Notes: generated by a model from the sequence alone, not told the origin. Numbered from the stretch's first letter, positions 1-12,297 are shown. The stretch is 64,000 nt of DNA from Vermamoeba vermiformis (GCA_045837725.1 JBEWZL010000087.1:1-64000), one strand, 5' to 3'. Numbers and translations are program-made.

Positions 1-3000
1 CCAAACCATTCGTGGGAAGTCCATAACAACAGCTACTCACATCTTTGCCATTCGCTGCTTCTTGCAACTGAAAGCCACGATGGAAGATCTTCAACAGTTT
101 GTTCTCGTCGTCACTCAGTTGGTTTCGAAGGGCACGATCCGCTTCTTCGAGCTCTTCATGTGTCTTGAACACCATCACTCCGTTCTTGGGTGAAAACAGT
201 CGTGGAGTCGCGTCACCTGTTCTCATCACATAGTCCATGTAAGAGCCTAGAGAAGTGTATTAGCACATGGCCAGTCATTCTAAATAAGCTTTAGACGTAC
301 CCAATGGTCCTTTGAAGCGATCGAGAAGTGACACGTCCATCGTGTATTGCAAGAAGTCTCGCACAAAGCGATGAGAGTTGAACTCGTCAGACGAATAGCG
401 GTACTCTACGTTCCATTTTTGAATGAAGCTGATCATCTAAAAAGAGCGCAAGTAGTGTTAACAATGGTGTATAACAACTTAAAATGAAAGGGTGACTTAC
501 TTTTTGTGCCGTCTCTTCAGAGAAGTCAAACTTGACGGAGTCTTGAATATCGAACAAAACAGCCACTGCATTGCCATGTTTGAGCTCGCCAATGTGCACG
601 ATACCACTTTGATTCCATTCGATGATCTAAACAAACGAGTGATTAACAAGACTGAACGAGAACTAAACGTTGACATGTGTCACTTACTGTATTGGCGATC
701 TGAAGACCAGAGTGCACACCATCGATGATTGATTTGCCTCTGAAAGGACGCATCAGCTTGGCGACGTTCGTTGCCAATCCTGCTGATGCTGATGCGATGA
801 ACACACGAACTGCGATTTTGGCATTCTAAATCGATGGTTAAAATGAGGAGAATAACGAATAGTTGTCATCATGACTTACCTTGTCAGTCTTGAAGTTGAA
901 CAATTGTTGACGCAGTTGATCGCTGTTGTAGCACTCTTCAAGCGTCTTATTCCACTTATTATCAAAATTCTTCAGTTCGGCGCTTTTCTCTTCCAGTACT
1001 TTTCGTTTGTTTGCCGGCAATTTATCTAAAGTCGGCGGATATTCTATTGGCAGATCATCGATGATCATTGGTTCAACGTCCCCTGGCGGCGCTAAAGTTT
1101 TAGCAGCTGCCGCTGCCACGTGCGAACTCGACCTGGTTATCAACGGCAAGTTTGGTAGAGTTACCAGTCTAAATCTTTGGCAAACGTCAGTTAGTTTTCT
1201 TCGAAAACGCAGTGGTACATACTTGTTAGGCGTCGGTTGTTCAGCAATGTCATCGCAAATCATTTGTTCTTTCAAGTGCTCCAATTCTTCAATGAACTGC
1301 TCGTTTCCAGCTCGCTTCATTGACGTTTCAACATCGCTAATGAAACACTCGTAGATCTCGGTCAATCCGTCTTCTTTCAGGGTTTGAAGGATGTCCTTTT
1401 TGCGTTGCAGAACGTACCAAAGAACATACGCTGGGCATCGAACATAGACGAGCACACTGCCGTTGACTACTGACGCATCTTCCAAGTCATACTCTATTCC
1501 AAGTGCAGCCAAGGATTTAGCGGCATAGTCAATTGTTCTGGCTATGACTCCTTTAGGCTCGAACTTGAAACAAAGAAAAATGTTCCGAACAACGCGTTTG
1601 GCGACACGTGCCAACGTCCACTGCAAGAAGAAATTCTTGAACGGATCAGCCAGCTGAGCGGCACCAAGACCTTTTCTCCATGAAGCACCACCAACAATAA
1701 CTTCGCGAAGTTGCTCGATTGATACTACTAACTTCACTGATTGCACTAGTGTTGAGTAGTTGAGCTCTATGGGTCTAAAATCAGCCCCTTTGACAACAAA
1801 CTCCCATGCGCAATTGGTGCCAATGTTGGCAATGTGAGAGATGGCCATGAGAGGGTCTTCTTGCTTGTCTTGATTTTCGAGTAGCAAAATGACTTCGCTT
1901 GTTGCAGGCAAGTAATCATCCAAGACGTACAATCTGTCAGCTTTTTCATATGGAAATAGCAGCACGTGTCGTATGGTGTTGTTAGTCTTTTTCAGACTAT
2001 ACAGGCGCTGTTGAGTTGTCGAGCTGACTTCTTCGGTGAACCCACAATTAACGAGCGTTGAGTGCGCCATTTGGATGCACTCGTTGTTGTCCGGGACCAG
2101 CAGAAGGAAGTTAACAATGAGTGCTTCAGTTGAAGCAACTTGCATGCCATTTGGAAGGACTTGCGGCGGGGTCTGGACTTGAAACGGAGTTTGTACTTGT
2201 GACGGAGTTTGGGGCGAGGCTTGGCCCTGTAGCGAAGTTGGTACTTGCGGCACACCAACTTCGTATATAAAGTCCATCTCCCCACTACCCGAAGGACTGA
2301 TGCTACTATTGGGCGAGATGGTGTTGCTTCCAAGCTGGTTTATCAAATCATTATATTCAACATTGAACGGCGTTGGTTGTGCACTGTAGTTTGTTGCTGT
2401 TTGAGACTCATCGTCGAGCTGCATGTCGTTGTTGTTTGCGGGAGAGAGTTTGGCTCGTTTGTTTTTGTTTGGGTGAGTTGACAAGCAGTAGATAGTGTCT
2501 TCGGTCTCATCAGGAAACCTAAAGCGAAGGGTTCCTCGCTTATTTTTGTGAAAGTCAATTTGATTCAAGTAGTATGTTGTGCCATTGGAAGCGGTCAAAG
2601 TATGACTCTCCTTCCAAACAAACAAGTTTGTGTCTTCTATTATCAGCAACACCGGTTCAGTAGTAACGAACCAATAAATTGCTCGTGCAGTAAGAGAATT
2701 GCCTTGAGGAAGCTGCGATATTTCAACGGCCCTTTGGAGTTTTAGATCTGGTGACAGTCGAGTTCCAATGTCTTTGACTCGTGTACAACGTATCCGATTC
2801 CTTAAAATTAAGTTATAAAAGTGCTTTCTTTGTGCCAACACTTACGTTTGGACGGATGGGACCCGAATCTGCTTTTCTTCGACTGAATCCTCCCGAGGAC
2901 GCTTCGCCCTAATTTTGTTGTCAATATTTTATTAAAGAAAAATGGAATTCTACTCACGCGTAATTGCGCTGGGGTAAATCTGCCGGGTAAATATTTCGAT

Positions 3001-3007
3001 CTGACAT
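1..3007 (-). CDS. Unknown tandem family, copy 1 (3' end outside window)
   Basis: I do not recognise this family by name. Exons (minus): 3007-2958, 2908-2846, 2800-1223, 1168-880, 825-688, 626-501, 436-301, 246 to beyond 1; phases agree throughout. The start is ATG at 3007 (MSDRNIYPADL), not the ATG at 2841, which lies in an intron. Seen: a KR-rich start, a module with the motif YWFVTTEP, a low-complexity linker rich in P, Q and T, then a long conserved module (LLLVPD, VRNIFLCFKFEP, LTEIYECFISDVE). The C-terminal exons contain DGVHSGLQIANTIIEWN and FNSHRFVRDFL, which resemble the His and Cys motifs of NlpC/P60-LRAT-like papain folds but with Ser where Cys is expected. The 3' exons are nearly identical to copy 2, while the 5' parts have diverged. 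No signal peptide is seen, so it is probably intracellular. Function unknown. Confidence 0.75.
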
Positions 3008-3417
3008 TTCTCCTGAACTTGAAGCAATAATTAGCTATTGTAGAGCTAAAATTTAATGAATTATAATTATAAATTAGTTTAATGAATTAAATTTAAATGT
3101 CAATCTGCGGATTCGTGATTTTTTACCGTAAAATCCAATTGATTGGATCTGTTGTATACTTTCTGTTGGCTTGGTGTTTCGAAGCCTCTCTTTTATGTTT
3201 TAGACCAAAAGAATTGAATGCGCATCACCCAAAATCAATTCTTTCCAAGCACGTGACTCGCTCGCATTGAAATGTTAGGCCAGAAATTTATATCTTTTGT
3301 CGACGAGAATCGATCTATCAATACCAAAAGATGCAATATCCAATATAGAAAGGCGAGAGTTTGGGCGAAGCGGCAGATCCGATCAGAAGATCCACAAGGA
3401 AATTTTGTTTAATGATT
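3008..3417. other. Intergenic gap between copies 1 and 2
   Basis: AT-rich spacer between the start of copy 1 (3007) and the stop of copy 2 (3418). It should hold the promoter of copy 1 and the terminator of copy 2. A CACGTG hexamer lies near 3250. The short open frames here look accidental, and nothing else is recognisable. Confidence 0.5.
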
Positions 3418-6123
3418 TCATTGGTTCAAGATCTCCAAACCATTCGTGGGAAGTCCGTAACAGCAGCTACTCACATCTTTGCCATTCGCTGCTTCTTGCA
3501 ACTGAAAGCCACGATGGAAGATCTTCAACAGTTTGTTCTCATCGTCACTCAGTTGGTTTCGATCTACTTTTTCGAGCTCTTCGTGTGTCTTGAACACCAT
3601 CACTCCGTTCTTGGGTGAAAACAGTCGTGGAGTCGCGTCGCCTGTTCTCATCACGTAGTCCATGTATGAGCCTAGAGACGTGTATTAGCTCATGTCAAGT
3701 CATCACATATAGACGTACCCAATGGTCCTTTGAAGCAATCGAGAAGTGACACGTTCATCGTGTATTGCAAGAAGTCTCGCACAAAGCGATGAGAGTTTAA
3801 CTCGTCAGATGAATAGCGGTACTTGATGTTCCATAGTTGAATGAAGTTGATCATCTGATCAAGTAGGAGTAGTTAGCAAACTATCATGACCTTAGCTAGC
3901 TAGAATATTGTTTACCTTCTGAGCAATTTCTTCCGTAAAATCAAACTTGACTGAGCCTTGAATGTCGAACAGAACAGCCGTGGCACTCGTGGGTTTCAGT
4001 TCGCCGATGTGCACGATACCACTTTGATTCCACTCGACGATCTAGCATACAAATGAGTACTATGGAAGAAATGCCGGTTATTCACTTACTGTATTGGCGA
4101 TCTGAAGACCAGAGTGCACACCATCGATGATTGATTTGCCTCTGAAAGGACGCATCAACTTGGCGACGTTCGTTGCCAGTCCTGCTGAGGCTGATGCGAT
4201 GAACACACGAATTGCGATTTTTGCGTTCTAAATTGATGGTTAAAATGAGGAGAATAACGAATAGGTGTCATGACTTACCTTGTCAGTCTTGAAATTGAAC
4301 AATTGTTGACGCAGTTGATCGCTGTTGTAGCACTCTTCGAGTGTCTTGGTCCACTTGTTATCGAAGACTTTCATAGCATTATACTTTGCCTCAAGCGATT
4401 GTTGCCGCTCCTTTGAAAGTTTGTCGACGGTGGGAGGCATGGTTGGTAGATGTACAACCTTGAATCTGCGTACATAACGAGTTAAAACATTTAATAGCTT
4501 GTCGTATCGCCTTACCTTGTTGCTGTTGGCTGGTCTAGCACGTCATCTTCAAGCATGAGTTCCTTCAAAAATCTCAACTCTTCGACGAACTTTTCATTGC
4601 CGGGTCGCTTCATTGACACTTCAACATCGCTGATAAAACACTCGTAGATCTCTGTCAGTTCGTATTTGCTGAGCGTATCGAAGATGTCTTGTTTGCGCTG
4701 CAGAATGTACCACGGAAGATACGATGGGCAACGGATGTACACGAGGACACTGCCATGGACCACAACGGGCGTATATTCATATTCGATGTCGAGTGCAGCA
4801 AGGATGATGGCAGCGTACTCGGACAATGCTTGAACAACGTCTGGTTCGAACTTGAAGCAGAGATAGATCGCTTCTGGGGTATGTCTGACAACCCGCTCGG
4901 AGTTCAGAGTCCATTCAATGAGGAACCTGTTGAACGGCCCTTGTAGCTCTTGGATGGTGGCGTTCTGACAGCTCGCGCCACCGAGAATACCACGCAGTTT
5001 TGAGATCGAAAAGAGTGTCTTGACTGACGGCTCCAGCGGCTCGTAGTTCAGCACCAACTGACCAAAGTTGGCTGTCTTGGTCACGAACTCCCACGTGTTG
5101 TTGACCAAGATATTGTTGACAATAGTGGCGACGTTATTCACTTGCTTGATGGCCATCAACTCGCTCGGTTGCTGTTCACCTTTGTTGTCAATTAGCAACA
5201 GGACTTCACTGGCTTGCGGCAGGTAATCGTCGATTCGGAGATATCTATTCTCGTTGCCAAAAGGAATCAAGAGCACGTGTCGCTTGGTGTTGACCAAGTC
5301 TGTATGGCTGTAGAGGTACTGACGATTGTGCGAGCTAACTTCTTTCTTGAAACCAACGGTCGTCAGTGCCGTGTCAGCCATTTGAATAAAGTCAGGTTCG
5401 TCAGGGACCAACAGCAGTGTGTTGATGACAATTATGGTCTTTGGAGGTAGCTTGCTGAGGAGATCTTTCAGATCGAATGGCTCCTGACAGACAAACGTTA
5501 GTTCGTTAAAAGTTTCAACAAAAGATCCAATTTACCTCGCGTGATTTTGCAACACCAATATTCTCTAATAATAGATCAAGTGGTGGCAAGCATTCTAATC
5601 GCACTATTGTACCGTCTGTAAATTCAAAACCAATTGCTCCGCGCTCTTTGGCTTTAAAATCGACTCGATAGAGGTAGTGCACGATGCCATTGGAATCTTC
5701 GACTTCAGTTTGCCCTTTCCAAGCAAATAATTTGTCGTTGTATCGAATATCTTCCAACACTTCTGTTGTTACGAACCAATAGCACGCGAGCGACGGCAAT
5801 TGTTTGTTTTGGGGAACGGGTTGAGCGAATTGAAGGATCCGTCTGTTCCGCTCCTCTTTATTTCCAGGACTCTGTACTTTCTCGACCCTAACATAGCGCA
5901 ATGACCTTGTTCAATAATTAATAACGAAATTGCAAGGCGAATACAGAAGATTTTGCACATCTGGCAATTAAAACCAGATTTTTTGTTAGAACCAAATTTC
6001 TGTATAATTATTACTCGATAATTTGACGCTAATACTTAAATTGTAGCTGATTCAAAATTGATAATTAATTTTAATGCATCTGGTTAATTTTCCGCTTTGA
6101 AAACGAACTTACTTAGACTCCAT
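3418..6123 (-). CDS. Unknown tandem family, copy 2 (complete)
   Basis: Complete paralogue of copy 1, about 729 aa. Exons (minus): 6123-6113, 5905-5536, 5483-4516, 4465-4279, 4227-4090, 4041-3916, 3854-3719, 3671-3418; the sum is divisible by three. The 11-nt first exon (ATGGAGTCTAA) is inferred because it joins in frame to an exon that reads SLRYVRVEKV. It lacks the longer MSDRN-type start of copy 1. The middle module (LLLVPDEPDFIQMAD, IYLCFKFEP, LTEIYECFISDVE) and the C-terminal module with its HSGLQ and NSH motifs are all present. The last exon ends GLEILNQ then TGA. The 3' half is almost identical at DNA level to copy 1, which indicates recent duplication or gene conversion. Function unknown; I infer an intracellular protein. 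Confidence 0.78.
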
Positions 6124-6386
6124 GCTGCCTTATTTGCATTAGTGTTGTTGGCGACCAACGCTCTACAGAGAAGAAATGTCGATTTTCGAAGCTAAAATGA
6201 ATTGCCTCCCTGTCATTTCCGAGGAGCCAATTCATCAGGGTTCGACCAACAGATCTAAGTACGCAGTAACCTCCATACAGCGCTGTATAGCGAATAACTT
6301 CCAATTACTCCAAACAAGGTTTAATTCAGTTCTGATCCAACCCAAGGCCTAATCATACAATTTTATACACGCTATTTTACACTCTT

Positions 6387-9055
6387 CTACTTACAATTGG
6401 CATTACAGCTAGAAATAGCCCAATTTGGCAAAGGACATTTCAAAGGCACGTGCGACATGTCACAAGACTTGAAAGACGGTCTGCCCGGTACATATTGGGT
6501 CTGTTCAATGCTGCTGATCGACGTGTGGGCCATACGAAGCACTTTAATCGTGCGCAGCTGTGTTTCGCTGAAGCTTAATGTGCCAGTCAAGTTGTTCGAG
6601 CCCATGAGCAGCGAAACAATGCCAGTCAAGTTGCTCAGGTTCGCGACATCGCCCACGAGCTTATTGTTCTCAATGTTGAGGTTAGTCGTTACGGCACTAA
6701 ACTGAGGTAACGAGCCCTCAAGGAGGTTATTGCTAACGTCGAGATGCGTGAAGTTCACGAAGGGAATAGTGCCTGTAAGTGTATTGTTTGCAAGCTTAAC
6801 TTCGTGCAACTGTGGTGCGCTGACAATGCTCGCAGGAATGGTTCCACTGAATCTATTGTTGTCCAGTCGGAGGGTACTAAGTGAAGCCATGTGCGCGAGT
6901 TCTTCAGGAATCGTGCCGGTCAAGTCATTTTGTTGAAGTTGAAGCACTTGCAATTGTGTCAATGCAGGAATGTCCGATGACAGAGTTCCGCTGATATGAT
7001 TGCCAGATAAATCCACTTCAATTAGCGTTGTTAATTCGAACAAGCTCGATGAAATTGTGCCGCTGAGACCATTTTCTTGCAATGCTAGCTTCGTAACAGA
7101 TTTGCCTGTGCAGCTCACGCCGTACCACGTGCAAATAGGTGTAGATTTGTTGAGCCAGCCAATATTATGTCTCCAATTCTGGCCACTTGTAGAGAGATAA
7201 AGGTCTTTGAAGACGCGCTCGATCAGCGGATCTTGAGGTTCAGCAGGACTCAAGTGGGCAGGCGTCAATGGGTCCGTAGGAACATGAGTAATATGTCCAG
7301 GAATGGCCATGACTGCAATCATCGCACCAACACCTACTATGGCGAGACCGGCTATCAAGATGATAACTTTCCAGATCGTGCTGAATCCTGGACCGGATTC
7401 GCCAGATTCGTTCTCTTTTGTCTTCACAGGCTCCTTCTTGGCTTTCTTCGTCTTTTCTTTTTGGATGAACTCTTCGTATATCGAATCAAAAGTTTGATGG
7501 AACTTCGTTTTGTCTGTCTTAATGTTTCGAATGTCGTTGTAATTGGCACGAACCGATTCACTCAGATATGGTAGTAAAGCTTCATAATCGACATGAAGCA
7601 CACCTAGAAAATATCATCATCAGTTCAATATACTAATTTACCACAGTAGGCTCGATGGAACTCACCATCAATGAGCTGAACAGCCTCGGGAACCACACTC
7701 TCCACTTGTTGTGCAATGTAGCCAACAAATCGTCTGTTCGTGTCTGGATGCACTTCTTGCTTGAACTTGTAGTCAACACCGTCGATCTTTAGCAAAGTGT
7801 CACGGCAATCGTGATCTGAAGTCGAGAAATGACACGTGTCAGTTATGTGTTACATGCACGATTATGCTGACGGTAGGAAGCGTAAAGTGCTATAGCTAAC
7901 GCTTCCTAAGTACCTTCAACAAGTAGCCTGATGTCCTCTTTGATATTGATGTCTGATGACTTGTAGAAGTTCAATGCTCTGAAGTTTCCGATCACCTCGG
8001 CGTTGCCGTTGTAAAGTACCATGTAATTCTCGTTCTGCACCTGCTGTGGTATATCTTCGTAAGGAGAATAATGTTGTTGCAAGGTTGGTAGATTTGGGTT
8101 AGGAAACATTAGCAATTCGTAGTCGGAACTAGATGCGGCGGGTTAGCAAGCCTTAAATTGAAAGCGTTGGTACTGGTAATTAACTTACTAATGCCCAGAT
8201 AATAGTTCTTGCTGAGGGCTATTCGATATTACTACATTTGTATTGGAACCAGGCCTAAGTAACACAGGAGTTTTAATAACGCCTTAGCGGAGCGAAATTA
8301 TTGATGCTTACGCTATGTAACTCGTAGAGCTTGCGTATGATTCTATCGAAGGGCTCGTGTAATAATCGTGCGATGCGTTTGCAATATTCGCTGTTGTATC
8401 CATATCCGCACGTGCCTCGCTTTGATCGGGCTTAGGTTCACTCGTAAGAGGATCCCAGTCGATTGATAGCCTAACTATAATAACGTGTAAATACTTTTGA
8501 GCCTAACAACGAAGTTTGAAACTAAAATGGGAATTGGGTCCCATCAGAGATGGCGGCTAAAACAAAATAATAATTACCCTCATCGCCGCCATCGCTATCT
8601 AAATCATTTCCATGTCTTCGCTTTGGCAATACTTTGAATAGCGCAGATACTCCTTGATTCTTGTTCGCTCCATCCACGCAGTAAATTGCTGATATTCTTA
8701 CGAGCTGCTCTTTCATTTTTCTAAAATCGAATACTCCATGGCTGACTTTAATTCTAATTATTACACCTTCAATTTCCTCGGTTTGAGGGTTCTTTTGAAA
8801 ACTGAGCGGATGCCTTTTTCCCCACGTTGCCCAATCCTCATAAGTGCGTTCGGCATATTCTCTGTCGGCTAAACAATATAATTGCAGTTGATATACATGC
8901 ACTTGGCCTGTTGCTGTGTCTTTGAGTGAAAAACCGAAACGATTATTGCCCGGATTTGGTGTTAGTCGGTCCACTTGATGGCCAACAGGGCAAACTAAGG
9001 GTACGTACACCCTAAATAAATTTCTTACGTGTACTTTCTGCATGGAGGAAGACAA
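6387..9055 (-). CDS. MYRF-like self-cleaving membrane protein with LRR ectodomain (A)
   Basis: Exons (minus): 9043-8578, 8474-8312, 8254-8189, 8128-7914, 7815-7666, 7603-6387, giving 758 aa in frame. ATG 9043 (MQKVHVRN) is preferred because all paralogues start there; ATG 9055 would add MSSS. In order: a ~150-residue N-terminal domain ending in basic LPKRRHG (possible NLS); a Ser/Gln/Pro linker; the peptidase S74/ICA domain with YNGNAEVIGNF, SSDINIKEDI (Ser and Lys five apart, near residues 290/295, as in the MYRF dyad) and RRFVGYIAQQVESVVPEAV; a coiled-coil-like stretch after HVDYEALLPYL; one membrane span (WKVIILIAGLAIVGVGAMI, ~430-453); then a plant-type LRR cap (CTWYGVSC), about nine LxxNxLxGxIP repeats and a Cys-rich end. 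Family knowledge: this ICA domain trimerises and cuts itself, freeing the N-terminal part. That the N-terminal domain binds DNA is inference; it has no clear NDT80 match by eye. Confidence 0.85.
7830..7841. promoter_or_regulatory. 12-bp palindrome TGACACGTGTCA in intron of gene A
   Basis: A perfect palindrome containing CACGTG lies in the intron between the two ICA exons, just upstream of the 3' splice site. The same 12 bases lie at the equivalent place in genes B and C. It could be an intronic bHLH/bZIP-type binding site, a branch-point context (CTGAC), or simple inheritance from the ancestor. Confidence 0.4.
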
Positions 9056-9192
9056 TGATTCTGTTTTCGTGTCGCGATAGACGTCAAATGGGTGACACCC
9101 CGAGATCTCGCGAGTTGTATTTCTTATGCAAGCACATTGAAAAGGGTGTGTAGTGAATCGTTATTATTTACAGCAAAAACTATTAACATAAA

Positions 9193-11828
9193 TTAGCTAC
9201 AGGTGGCTTTACATTTAGCTGCCCAACTCGGCAGCGGGCAAATGAACGGAGTACCGCTCGCGTCACATCTGTTGAAGTTTGGACTCGGACTAGGCTCTTG
9301 CTCCACCAAGTGTTTGATCTTCGTATGCGATACATCAAACACTGTTAGTGTTTTTAACTGATCGGAACTGAGCACCAGCGTGTCGTTGAAGTTATTGTAC
9401 GACAGATCTAGCACTACCAAACTCGACATTTCCGTAATGGTATGGAGGTTGCCATAGAAGCTATTATTAGACAAGTTCAAGTGCGTTGTTGACCATGAAA
9501 GAGATATCGTGCCTTCGAGGCGGTTGTGGCTCAGATCTAGCCTCGAGATGACAAACTGCGGGATCACGCCGGTAAATTTGTTTCTTGATAGGTTCAGCTC
9601 GACCATCGCTAATTGTATGCCCATCAAATCCGGAATAGTACCCGAAAGCTCGTTGTTGCTGAGATCCATAACTATGAGGCTAGTTTGAATATATTCTTTC
9701 GGTATCGTGCCACTGAACTTATTTCCGCCGAAAATCAAAGTTCGAAGCTCTTTGTTCTCTAATACTACCGCGGGAAGGGATCCTTCTAGTAAGTTGTTCG
9801 TCAAATTGAGCAGTGTTAAATTTCCTAATTCGGAAAAAGAGTCTGGGATGGTTCCCACCAAGTTATTGGAAGGTAAATTGAGCTCCACAACGGCAGAATT
9901 CTTGCACTTGACGCCAAACCATTTGCATACAGTAACGCTCGTGTTCAGCCAGTTATCTCGTATCTTCCAGTTCGGTCCGTTCGTTGCTTCATAAAACTCT
10001 TTCAGTGCGATGAACGTAGCAGACTTTTCTTCCCCAACGGGTTCGAGGGGTATTTCAGGCACGCTCGGCGGGGTGTTAGGCACTGGATCGTGATGTTGTG
10101 ACATTACCACTAAGTAGGTAACGAGGCCTATTGTTGCACACGTCGCTACAATACTGATAATGATTATAGTCTTCCACAGCGTGCTCAGGCCCTTCTTGCT
10201 CGGAGCTGGTCTCTTGGTACCTCGTCTGCTGCTCTCAGTGACAGCAACTGGTGTTTTGAGGTCTTCTTTCTTCACAAACTGCTCGTACATACTGTCAATA
10301 GCTTGCTGTATCCGATCTGCCTTCGCGTTAACATCCTTGATGTCATTGAAGTTCTGCTTGATAGACTCGCTTAGATATGGTATCAGAGACTCATAGTCAA
10401 CGTGCAGCACACCTATATGAAGTTAATTAGTTTAACAGGGCTTATTGACTGGATGGAACTCACCATCAATGAGCTGAACAGCTTCAGGAACAACACTCTC
10501 CACTTGTTGTGCAATGTAGCCAACAAATCGTCTGTTCGTGTCTGGATGCACTCCTTGCTTGAACTTGTAGTTTACTCCGTCGATTTGAAGCAAAGTGTCA
10601 CGGCAGTCATGGTCTGAAGTACCATAAATGACACGTGTCAGTCATGAATTACGCGCACGATTATGCTGATGGTAGGCAGTGCAAAGTGCCATAGCCAATG
10701 CCTCGTACGTACCTTCAACGAGCAGCCTGATGTCCTCTTTGATATTGATGTCTGATGACTTGTAGAAGTTCAATGCTCTGAAGTTACCAACGACTTCTGC
10801 ATTGCCGTTGTAAAGTACCATATAATTCTCATTTTGCGGTGAAATGTACTGCAACTCTGCTCGTTGTTGCATGGCGTAATCAATGTTATTGGTATTAAAG
10901 CCTTGCATTTGCTCGTAATCATCCGGTGACGAAGAGCTAAAAAAAAAGAGTTAGAGATCCAAAACTAGCATAATTGATTATCGAACTTACTAGAACTTAT
11001 TAACATCCTCGGGCACGGGACTCGCTGAATTTGAAGAAGTTTCGGCGACCACTGAAGACGTCTTTCTAATCCAACGGTTAAAAATAATCTTTTGTATACA
11101 GAAGGTTAGGCAAGCTTACAATTGGTCATCAGGGCTATCATAGCTTGAATATGAGCCAGAAACATCGAATGGATTGTAATTGTCGGAATTGAGGCCTTGG
11201 CTGCTAGCCGACAGGGATGACGGATCGTTAATGCCACTTCCCGTGTTTGGTTCCCAATTAATGGGAATACATACTATAAAATATAATGTAAATAATCACG
11301 ATTATGCAAATATTATCCGTAATCATTAATGATTCACGCCACGTAAAGTCCAGATTAAGTATTTTAGGACGCTAGTTAGGGCTTACCTTCATCTTCATCT
11401 GCAGCTGTTCGTCTTTTAGGCAAGATTTTAATAATCGGAGAGGCTGCACGTTGTTGTAGAATTCCATCCACGGAATAGTTCAGTGCTATCCGCGCCAGTT
11501 GCTCATTTAATTTTCTAAAATCAAATACTCCATGATTTACTTTAATTCTAATTAATACTCCTTCAATTTGATCATTCTCCGTCGTTTGAAAGCAGATCGG
11601 ACTTCGCTTTGCCCAAGTCGCCCAGTTTTCGTAGGATCTTGAGGGCTTTTCGTCATCAGCAATGCAGAATAATTCTAAGTGATAATTGTGCGTCCGATTT
11701 GTTGCCTTGTCTTTAAGAACAAAGCCGAATGGATTATCCGGCGGAGTTAACATCTGAAGTTGATACCCCGGAGGGCACGCTAAAGGCACGTATAGCCTGA
11801 AGAAGTGCCGAATATGCACCTTCTGCAT
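9193..11828 (-). CDS. MYRF-like self-cleaving membrane protein with LRR ectodomain (B)
   Basis: Tandem paralogue of A with 137 bp between them. Exons (minus): 11828-11387, 11273-11120, 11065-10991, 10936-10713, 10613-10464, 10412-9193; 754 aa, in frame, same intron phases as A. The N-terminal domain (MQKVHIRHFFRLYVPLACP) ends in LPKRRT, followed by the family motif VCIPINW. The ICA domain keeps ENYMVLYNGNAEVVGNF, SSDINIKEDI and RRFVGYIAQQVESVVPEAV. The membrane span is TIIIISIVATCATIGLVTYL. The ectodomain has CKWFGVKC, LVGTIP-type repeats and an end carrying CPLPSWAAKCKATC. Several N-glycosylation sequons lie in the LRR part (NLTLLNLT, NLS), which fits a luminal/extracellular C-terminus. Predicted type II topology, with the N-terminal fragment cytosolic and freed by self-cleavage before the catalytic Ser. 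Confidence 0.85.
10629..10640. promoter_or_regulatory. 12-bp palindrome TGACACGTGTCA in intron of gene B
   Basis: Same palindrome as in genes A and C, located between ICA exons 4 and 5, about 15 nt before the 3' splice site on the minus strand. The function is not known. Confidence 0.4.
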
Positions 11829-12297
11829 TCTTTAATTACGTGTCGTTGCAAAAATGAACTCCAACAACCGATTGACAGGTGGTATAAACCGGATGGGACA
11901 AAGACGAGACAATTCCTTTTGTCGTCCAATTTTTCTATTTTGCGCAAATGCACGAGCGACTTGCAACTCATATTGTTAAGTATCTTTAGGTCTTTGCTCT
12001 TTATTGAACCATTGCGATTGCGGAAAACTGGAATCCATTGTTTGATTGATTTCATTTAAGTTGACATTGCATAAAAACAGCAACAATGCTTGAAAACCTA
12101 CCAGTAGATTAATTAATTGATATTGGCCACATGAATCATTCTGCGATAGAAAAGTAAGGTGCAGAGCAATGAACTTAATTATTTATTTAATTAAAATGCC
12201 TTTACAATAATAAAATATAATTAATTCGTGTTAATTTTTGCTCAATTTTTACCCATTTAGGGCAGCCACTCCACTAGATGCTAGAAATCCGCTGATG
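11829..12297. other. Intergenic region, divergent genes
   Basis: AT-rich spacer between the start of MYRF-LRR gene B (minus) and the phosphatase gene (plus). It should contain both promoters. Short open frames here overlap on both strands and look accidental; no RNA gene or repeat was recognised. Confidence 0.45.

Noticed and set aside
2245-2558. Open frames on both strands inside copy 1
   Set aside because: They overlap the low-complexity linker of the real gene in other frames and have no features of their own.
8522-9043. Calling the N-terminal domain of the MYRF-like genes NDT80/PhoG outright
   Set aside because: The position fits but the sequence does not clearly match what I know of that fold; left as unidentified.
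9707-9994. 95-aa plus-strand frame over the LRR exon of gene B
   Set aside because: Shadow of LRR repeats on the other strand; repeated L/N codons keep antisense frames open.
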